A DNA stretch of 64,000 bases from Kocuria palustris. Its GTDB lineage: Bacteria > Actinomycetota > Actinomycetes > Actinomycetales > Micrococcaceae. Of the stretch, positions 58,870 through 64,000 are shown piece after piece. The position numbers and the translations under genes are program-made. The stretch is from the NCBI RefSeq assembly GCF_016907795.1, contig NZ_JAFBCR010000001.1:434001-498000 (forward strand). Reading direction: 5' to 3'. The notes under the pieces were generated by a model. That model saw only the letters and a list, made by a program, of their open reading frames with translations. It was not told the origin of the DNA and made no database searches. Numbering within the stretch: position 1 is the first letter of the stretch; each line of letters starts with the position of its first letter.

Positions 58870-61800
58870 TCACAGGCCGTAGAACAGCCGCTCGAAGACA
58901 GCGCGGGCCTGGCGCGTGGTGCGAAGGTAGTCATCCTCGAGCAGCTCGGAGCTGCCCGGCGGATAGCCGCACCACCGCGCGACGGCCTCCATGTCCTGGC
59001 CCGCCGAGGGCAGCACGTCCGAGGCCCGGCCGGTGCGCAGCACGTTGCCGTTGCGGATGGCCGTGCACAGCTTCCAGGCCTTGGCCAGGGCGTGGGCGTC
59101 CTCCGAGTCCATCAGCTCGGCCTGCACCGCGGCCTCGAGCCCGTCCAGGGTGGAGGTGGTGCGCAGGCCGGGATGCTGGTGGGCGTGCTGCAGCTGCAGG
59201 GTCTGCACGAGCCATTCGACGTCCGAGAGACCCCCGCGACCCAGCTTCACATGCCGGGACGGGTCGGCACCGCGCGGCAGGCGCTCGTTCTCCACCCGAG
59301 CCTTCATGCGTCGGATCTCATTGAGCTGGCGCTCGGTGAGCTCCGCCGGGTAGCGGTAGGGATCGATCAGCTCGGTGAACCGCTCAGCGAGCAGATCCGA
59401 CCCCGCCATGGGCCGGGCTCGGGTGAGCGCCTGGAACTCCCAGGTGTCCGCCCAGCGGCTGTAGTACTCGGCGTAGGACTCCAGCGACCGGACCATGGGA
59501 CCGGAGCGCCCCTCGGGACGCAGATCGTTGTCGATCTCCAGCACGCGCTCGGCCACGATCGGTGGGTCGCAGGGCCGCTTGAGCAGCTGGACCATCCGCT
59601 CGATCACCCGCGCCGCCTGCTCCCCCGGTTGCTGCGGCGGGGCATCCTCGGCGGCGGCGTCGGAGTCCGGGGCGTCATCGGAGGCCGCAGCCTCGTCGGA
59701 GGCGCCCGACAGTGCATCGTCGGATTCCGCGGTGTCGTCGGTGCTCGCGCCCTCCACAGCATCGGCCGCCTCGGGGGCCGCGGCATCGTCCGGTCGGGAG
59801 ATCAGCCCGAGCTCATCGCGGCCAGGATGCTCGTGGCCGTCTTCGCAGGGGACGTAGACGTAGAGGACATCGGCGTCGGAGCCGTAGCCGATCTCGCGAC
59901 CGCCCTGGCGCCCCATGGCGACCACGAGGATGTCGGCCGCCCAGGGCACTCCCTGCTCGCGATGCAGCTCCCGCTCGGCGGAGTACAGGGCACCGAGCAC
60001 CGCAGCGCGGTCGATGTCCGACAGCGCCGCGACGACCTGCTGGACATCGATCAGCCCGGCGGTGTCGGCCAGCGCCACGCGCAGCGACTCCCTGCGCCGC
60101 ATCAGTCGGATCATGCGCACTGCGGACTCGGCATCCGGGTGACGGCCCATCTGCGCGTGCGTCTCCGCCCACAATGTGGCGAAGGTCCGGGGCTTGAGCT
60201 CGGCGTCCGTGCCCAGCCACGCGGTGGCCTCCGGCAGCGTCTCGAGCATGTCCGAGATGTAGCGCGAGGAGGAGAGCACGTGGCACAGGCGCTGCGCCCC
60301 GGTGTTGGAATCGCGCAGCATCCGCAGGTACCAGGGCGAGGTGCCCAGCTCCTCCGACACGCGCCGGAAGCCGAGCAGCCCGGCATCCGGGTCCACGCCT
60401 TCGGCGAACCACTCGAGCAGCACCGGAAGCAGCGTGCGCAGGATGCTGGCCCGGCGGCTGACGCCCCGAGTGAGCGCCTCGAGGTGACGATGGGCAGCCT
60501 TGGGGTCGCGGTAGCCCAGCGCCTTGAGGCGGTCTCGGACCTGGTCCTGGTTCAGCTCGACGCCCTCGAAGGAGGTGTTGGTGATCGCGGCCAGCAGCGG
60601 GCGGTAGAAGATCCGCTCGTGCATGCCGCGCACGGCCCTGCGCGTCTTGTGCCAGCGCTCCATCAGGTCGTCGCCGCCGGTGCGGGCACCCGCCCCGGGC
60701 GGGTGCATGGCGGCGGCGATCACGGCCAGCTCCGCGGTGGAGGTGGGCATCAGGTGGGTGCGACGCATGCGGAAGAGCTGGATGCGATGCTCGAGCAGGC
60801 GCAGCCACCGGTACTGGGCGCCGAACTCCTCGGCGTCCTCACGGCCGATGTACCCGGCGTTGGCCAGGGCCGCCAGGGAGTCCGTGGTGGCACGGGTGCG
60901 CACGGACTCGTCGCCGCGGCCGTGCACCAGCTGCAGCAGCTGGACGGTGAACTCGACGTCGCGCAGGCCGCCGGGGCCGAGCTTGATCTGGCGGTCCCGC
61001 TCCTCGGAGGGGATGTTGTCCATGACGCGCCGGCGCATGGCCTGCACGGAGGACACGAAGCCCTCGCGGTGGCTCGACTCCCACACCATGGGCGAGATCG
61101 CCTCGGAGTAGCGGCGGCCGAGCTCCTGGTCCCCCGCCATGGGCCGGGCCTTGAGCAGCGCCTGGAACTCCCAGGACTTGGCCCACTTGCGGTAGTAGCG
61201 CACGTGGGAGTCCAGCGTGCGCGACAGCGGCCCGTCCTTGCCCTCGGGGCGCAGGTTGGCGTCGAGTTCCCACAGCGGGGCCTCCGGGCCGTTGGACATC
61301 ACAGCTCGAGCGGTCCCGATGGCCAGGGCCGTGGCCAGCACGGCTGCGCGGTCGTCGTCGATCGGCTCGTGGCCGTCCTCGCCGCCGAACGGGTCGACGA
61401 TGTCGTGGACGTAGACGACGTCCACGTCAGAGATGTAGTTCAGCTCCCTGGCCCCGCACTTGCCCATCCCGATGACGCTGAGCCGGATGCGCTCGAGCTC
61501 CTCCGGGTCTGCCTGGGTGGGCCCGCTGCCGGCGTGGATCTCGCCTCGGGAGACGGCCAGCGCGGCCTCGATGGCCGCTGCGGCCAGATCCGCGAGCTGC
61601 CGCCCGACGGCCGGCAGGTGATCTACGGGATCGGCGGCGCCCAGATCGCCCAGGGCGATGCGGATGAGCTGGCGGCGGTACTCGACGCGCAGGGCTGCCG
61701 CGCCGTCGTCGCCGACGGACTGCGCGACGGGCGTGTCCGCCTCCGGGTCGGCGCCCACGCTGCGCAGGAGGCTCGAGCGCAGCTCGTCGGCGGAGATCTC

Positions 61801-62172
61801 CTCCGGCTCGGGGTCGAGGGGACCATCGAGCAGGTCCAGGTGCTGCGGGTGCGACTCGAGGAAGCCGCCGAGGGCCTCGGAGCAGCCCAGCAGGCGGATC
61901 AGCGTCTGTGCCTGCTGCGGGTCCTTCAGACGGGCAGCGGCCCGGGGCTCGGCCTCGATCAGTCGCACCAGGCAGCGCACGGCGGCGTCCGGGCAGCCGG
62001 TCTGCTCGAGCTGTCCGAGCAGGGGCTCGAGCTCCACGCCCTTCAGCTCGCCGAAGCCGAGCCAGCGCCGGGCCGTGCGCACGTCGTCGAACCCGGTCTT
62101 GACCAGGCGCCGGTCCGCGAGCTTCTCGAGCGCCTCCGGAAGGGCGGTGGGAGCGTCCTGTTCCTGGCTCAT
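58870..62172 (-). CDS. glnE: Bifunctional glutamine synthetase adenylyltransferase / deadenylase
   Basis: It adds and removes AMP on Tyr402 of GlnA1 in response to nitrogen status. The 1100-residue protein has two nucleotidyltransferase domains: the N-terminal deadenylase with YISDVDVVYVHD (GKCGARELNYISD) and the C-terminal adenylylase with GYGSDADVLYVYV. Between and after them are helical regulatory parts. An acidic Asp/Ala/Ser-rich insertion of about 60 residues (about 787-850) in the C-terminal domain is not normal for the family, making it about 100 residues longer than usual. It follows glnA2 by 20 nt on the same strand. Confidence 0.95.
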   Translation of the reverse strand: MSQEQDAPTALPEALEKLADRRLVKTGFDDVRTARRWLGFGELKGVELEPLLGQLEQTGCPDAAVRCLVRLIEAEPRAAARLKDPQQAQTLIRLLGCSEALGGFLESHPQHLDLLDGPLDPEPEEISADELRSSLLRSVGADPEADTPVAQSVGDDGAAALRVEYRRQLIRIALGDLGAADPVDHLPAVGRQLADLAAAAIEAALAVSRGEIHAGSGPTQADPEELERIRLSVIGMGKCGARELNYISDVDVVYVHDIVDPFGGEDGHEPIDDDRAAVLATALAIGTARAVMSNGPEAPLWELDANLRPEGKDGPLSRTLDSHVRYYRKWAKSWEFQALLKARPMAGDQELGRRYSEAISPMVWESSHREGFVSSVQAMRRRVMDNIPSEERDRQIKLGPGGLRDVEFTVQLLQLVHGRGDESVRTRATTDSLAALANAGYIGREDAEEFGAQYRWLRLLEHRIQLFRMRRTHLMPTSTAELAVIAAAMHPPGAGARTGGDDLMERWHKTRRAVRGMHERIFYRPLLAAITNTSFEGVELNQDQVRDRLKALGYRDPKAAHRHLEALTRGVSRRASILRTLLPVLLEWFAEGVDPDAGLLGFRRVSEELGTSPWYLRMLRDSNTGAQRLCHVLSSSRYISDMLETLPEATAWLGTDAELKPRTFATLWAETHAQMGRHPDAESAVRMIRLMRRRESLRVALADTAGLIDVQQVVAALSDIDRAAVLGALYSAERELHREQGVPWAADILVVAMGRQGGREIGYGSDADVLYVYVPCEDGHEHPGRDELGLISRPDDAAAPEAADAVEGASTDDTAESDDALSGASDEAAASDDAPDSDAAAEDAPPQQPGEQAARVIERMVQLLKRPCDPPIVAERVLEIDNDLRPEGRSGPMVRSLESYAEYYSRWADTWEFQALTRARPMAGSDLLAERFTELIDPYRYPAELTERQLNEIRRMKARVENERLPRGADPSRHVKLGRGGLSDVEWLVQTLQLQHAHQHPGLRTTSTLDGLEAAVQAELMDSEDAHALAKAWKLCTAIRNGNVLRTGRASDVLPSAGQDMEAVARWCGYPPGSSELLEDDYLRTTRQARAVFERLFYGL

Positions 62173-62192
62173 ATGGGAGCGCCTTCCGTTCT

Positions 62193-63536
62193 TCAGAGCA
62201 GGCCGAGATTGGTCTCGAGTTCGTAGCGGGTGACCACCGTGCGGTAGGACTCCCATTCCGCGCGCTTGTTGCGCATGATGTGCCCGAAGACCTGCTCGCC
62301 GAGCAGATCGGCCATGAACTCGGACTCCTCGGCCAGTCGGATCGCCTCGTGCAGGGAGCCCGGCATGGGCTCGTGCCCGGCCACGCGGCGCTCGGCGCTG
62401 GACATGGCGCTCAGATCGTCCGACTCGACCTCAGGCAGCTCCAGCTCGTCCTCGATCCCGCGCAGGCCGGCGGCCAGCACGCCGGCGTAGGCCAGGTACG
62501 GGTTGGCCGCCGAGTCCAGGCCGCGGTACTCGATGCGCGCGGACTGCACCTTGTCCGGCTTGTACAGCGGCACCCGCACGAGCGCGGAGCGGTTGTTGTG
62601 GCCCCAGGAGACGTAGGAGGGAGCCTCGTCGCCGCCCCACAGCCGCTTGTACGAGTTCACGAACTGATTGGTCAGGATCGCCATCTCCGGGGCGTAGCGC
62701 AGCACGCCGGCGATGAAGTGCCCGGCCACGCGCGAGAGCTGGAACTCGGCACCCGCCTCGAAGAACGCGTTGGTGTCGCCCTCGAACAGGGAGAAGTGCG
62801 TGTGCATGCCCGAACCGGGGTGATTGCCGAACGGCTTGGGCATGAAGGTCGCGTACGAGTCGTGCTTGAGCGCCGACTCCTTGACGATCGTGCGGAACGT
62901 CATGATGTTGTCCGCGGTCTGCAGCGGATCGGCATAGCGCAGGTCGATCTCGTTCTGGCCCGGGCCGGCCTCATGGTGGGAGAACTCGACGGAGATGCCG
63001 ACCTCCTCGAGCATGAGCACGACGTCCCTGCGGAAGTTCTGCACCACGCCGCCCGGGGTGTGATCGAAGTAGCCCTCGCTGTCCACCGGCGTGGGCTCAC
63101 CCGTGGCAGGATCCAGGCGCGAGGACTCCAGGAGGTAGAACTCGATCTCCGGGGAGGTGTAGCAGGTGACACCCTGCTCGGTGGCCTTGGCCAGCACGCG
63201 CTTGAGCACGCCGCGGGGATCCGCCATGGACGGCTCGCCGTCCGGGGTGAGGATGTCGCAGAACATGCGGGCCGTGGGCTGATCCTTACCGCGCCACGGC
63301 AGGATCTGGAAGGTCGAGGGATCCGGCTGCAGGAGCATGTCCGACTCCGTGACCCGCGAGAAGCCCTCGATTGAGGAGCCGTCGAAGCCCAGCCCCTCCT
63401 CGAAGGCCGACTCGACCTCCGCCGGGGCGAGCGCGACGGACTTGAGCGTGCCCGTCACGTCCGTGAACCACATGCGCACGAAGCGGACGTCGCGGTCCTC
63501 GATGGTGCGCAGCACGAACTCCTGCTGACGGTCCAT
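62193..63536 (-). CDS. glnA2: Glutamine synthetase, type I-alpha-like (GlnA2)
   Basis: The 447-residue glutamine synthetase paralogue has VRFVRMWFTDVTGTLKSVAL, FDGSSIEGFSRVTESDMLL, FSHHEAGPGQNEIDLRY and FMPKPFGNHPGSGMHTHFSL. The adenylylation region reads DDLSAMSSAERRVAG with no tyrosine, so GlnE should not modify it. It matches the mycobacterial and Streptomyces GlnA2, likely operating with glnE in one transcript. AAGGAG lies 5-6 nt before the ATG. Confidence 0.95.
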   Translation of the reverse strand: MDRQQEFVLRTIEDRDVRFVRMWFTDVTGTLKSVALAPAEVESAFEEGLGFDGSSIEGFSRVTESDMLLQPDPSTFQILPWRGKDQPTARMFCDILTPDGEPSMADPRGVLKRVLAKATEQGVTCYTSPEIEFYLLESSRLDPATGEPTPVDSEGYFDHTPGGVVQNFRRDVVLMLEEVGISVEFSHHEAGPGQNEIDLRYADPLQTADNIMTFRTIVKESALKHDSYATFMPKPFGNHPGSGMHTHFSLFEGDTNAFFEAGAEFQLSRVAGHFIAGVLRYAPEMAILTNQFVNSYKRLWGGDEAPSYVSWGHNNRSALVRVPLYKPDKVQSARIEYRGLDSAANPYLAYAGVLAAGLRGIEDELELPEVESDDLSAMSSAERRVAGHEPMPGSLHEAIRLAEESEFMADLLGEQVFGHIMRNKRAEWESYRTVVTRYELETNLGLL

Positions 63537-63616
63537 GGGGTCTCCTTAGGCTCGAGAGCTCGCCCGCGAAGGCGAGGGGCCGTCGCCGATGACGACCCGA
63601 TGCGGTGCCGGATCAC

Positions 63617-63622
63617 AGCCTA
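63617..63622 (-). promoter_or_regulatory. -10 of glnA2-glnE
   Basis: TAGGCT within GGCCGATAGGCTGTGATCCG on the minus strand; two bases differ from the glnA1 core. Predicted leader about 75 nt. Confidence 0.5.
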
Positions 63623-63666
63623 TCGGCCGGCTCGGACGGCGATGGGGGCGCGCCGTGTCCTGCGCG

Positions 63667-63672
63667 TACCCT
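63667..63672 (+). promoter_or_regulatory. -10 of panB (leaderless)
   Basis: TACCCT-N7-ATG, with no Shine-Dalgarno sequence; divergent from glnA2. Confidence 0.5.
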
Positions 63673-63679
63673 GAGTCGC

Positions 63680-64000
63680 ATGACTGATGCAGCTTCCTCG
63701 GATCACGCCGCAGATCGCCCGGACACCGCGCCCTACCCCAACAGCGCTTCCGTTCCCGCGGGCGCCGCCGAGCGCAGCGCACCGGGGCTGCGCAGCGTGG
63801 GCCGGGTGCGCACCCGGCACCTGCAGGAGGCCAAGGAGACCGGTGAGCGCTTCACGATGCTCACGGCCTACGACGCCATGGTCGCCGAGATCTTCGACTC
63901 CGCGGGCATCGACACCCTCCTGGTCGGCGACTCGGCCGGGAGCACGGTCTTCGGGGAGTCCTCGACCCTGCCGGTGACACCCGAGCAGATGATCATGCTC
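63680..64000 (+). CDS. panB: 3-methyl-2-oxobutanoate hydroxymethyltransferase (partial, continues past the window)
   Basis: It starts pantothenate synthesis by adding a hydroxymethyl group to 2-oxoisovalerate. The first 107 residues are visible. A 40-residue polar N-terminus is followed by RVRTRHLQEAKETGERFTML and TAYDAMVAEIFDSAGIDTLL. VGDSAGSTVFGESSTLPVTP holds the metal-binding and substrate residues of the family. The start ATG follows a TACCCT -10 by 7 nt. Confidence 0.9.
   Translation, partial: MTDAASSDHAADRPDTAPYPNSASVPAGAAERSAPGLRSVGRVRTRHLQEAKETGERFTMLTAYDAMVAEIFDSAGIDTLLVGDSAGSTVFGESSTLPVTPEQMIML

Noticed and set aside
58852-62226. 1100-codon plus-strand frame opposite glnE
   Set aside because: It mirrors glnE codon bias and has no ribosome site or recognisable domain.

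Overview
The window is chromosomal DNA of a high-GC Gram-positive bacterium, almost certainly an actinobacterium of the order Micrococcales and probably Micrococcaceae. The evidence is extreme G/C at third codon positions, frequent GTG starts, TANNNT-type -10 boxes, and a run of actinobacteria-restricted families (SepH, DUF3159, DUF3710, DUF3093, DUF4193, DUF5998, DUF4191, DUF4192, GlnE with GlnA1 and GlnA2). It is dense, ordinary core genome. I see no insertion sequence, prophage, CRISPR array, tRNA or rRNA.

Layout. 1-5.4 kb: a partial YtxH-like protein, dxs (isoprenoid precursor synthesis) and acn (aconitase). 5.6-10.8 kb: an RNA uracil methyltransferase coupled to a KimA-like potassium permease, divergent from two TrkA/RCK genes (ceoB, ceoC). 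10.8-18.3 kb: the conserved cluster DUF3159 / OB-fold / DUF3710 / dut / DUF3093 / DUF4193 / sepH / phosphodiesterase / DUF5998. This matches the order I recall around Rv2689c-Rv2699c of Mycobacterium tuberculosis. 18.4-26.2 kb: a membrane Ser/Thr kinase, a GNAT/acyl-CoA-synthetase fusion, a type IIA topoisomerase A subunit and a GNAT. 26.2-36.4 kb: the cydABDC operon (cytochrome bd plus a single-chain CydDC), malate dehydrogenase and the topoisomerase B subunit. 36.7-45.1 kb: small zinc and effector-binding proteins, dhaKL, the principal sigma factor, DUF4192, an MFS transporter and a PAC2 protein.

45.4-64 kb: leucyl aminopeptidase, dihydrolipoamide dehydrogenase, a three-lipoyl-domain E2, a small membrane protein, a pseudokinase-like membrane protein, lipB-lipA, DUF4191, RDD, glnA1, glnE, glnA2 and the start of panB. 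This parallels the M. tuberculosis Rv2213-Rv2225 neighbourhood. Genes work together locally: lipB/lipA make the lipoyl cofactor for the adjacent E2, which LpdA reoxidises; GlnE adenylylates GlnA1; the topoisomerase A and B subunits should pair.

The most interesting signals are regulatory or architectural. They are a GlnR-box-like array of four pentamers on an 11-bp period just after the glnA1 -10; a shared 20-nt promoter core between glnA1 and glnA2; a GGAAC-N18-GTT (SigR/SigH-type) promoter upstream of sigA; at least seven genes with a -10 box 6-8 nt from the start codon (leaderless transcripts); an exact 378-bp tandem duplication that adds a lipoyl domain to the E2; a KimA-like permease facing two RCK genes; and a membrane pseudokinase next to lipB. 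I did not find a clearly new multi-gene system.
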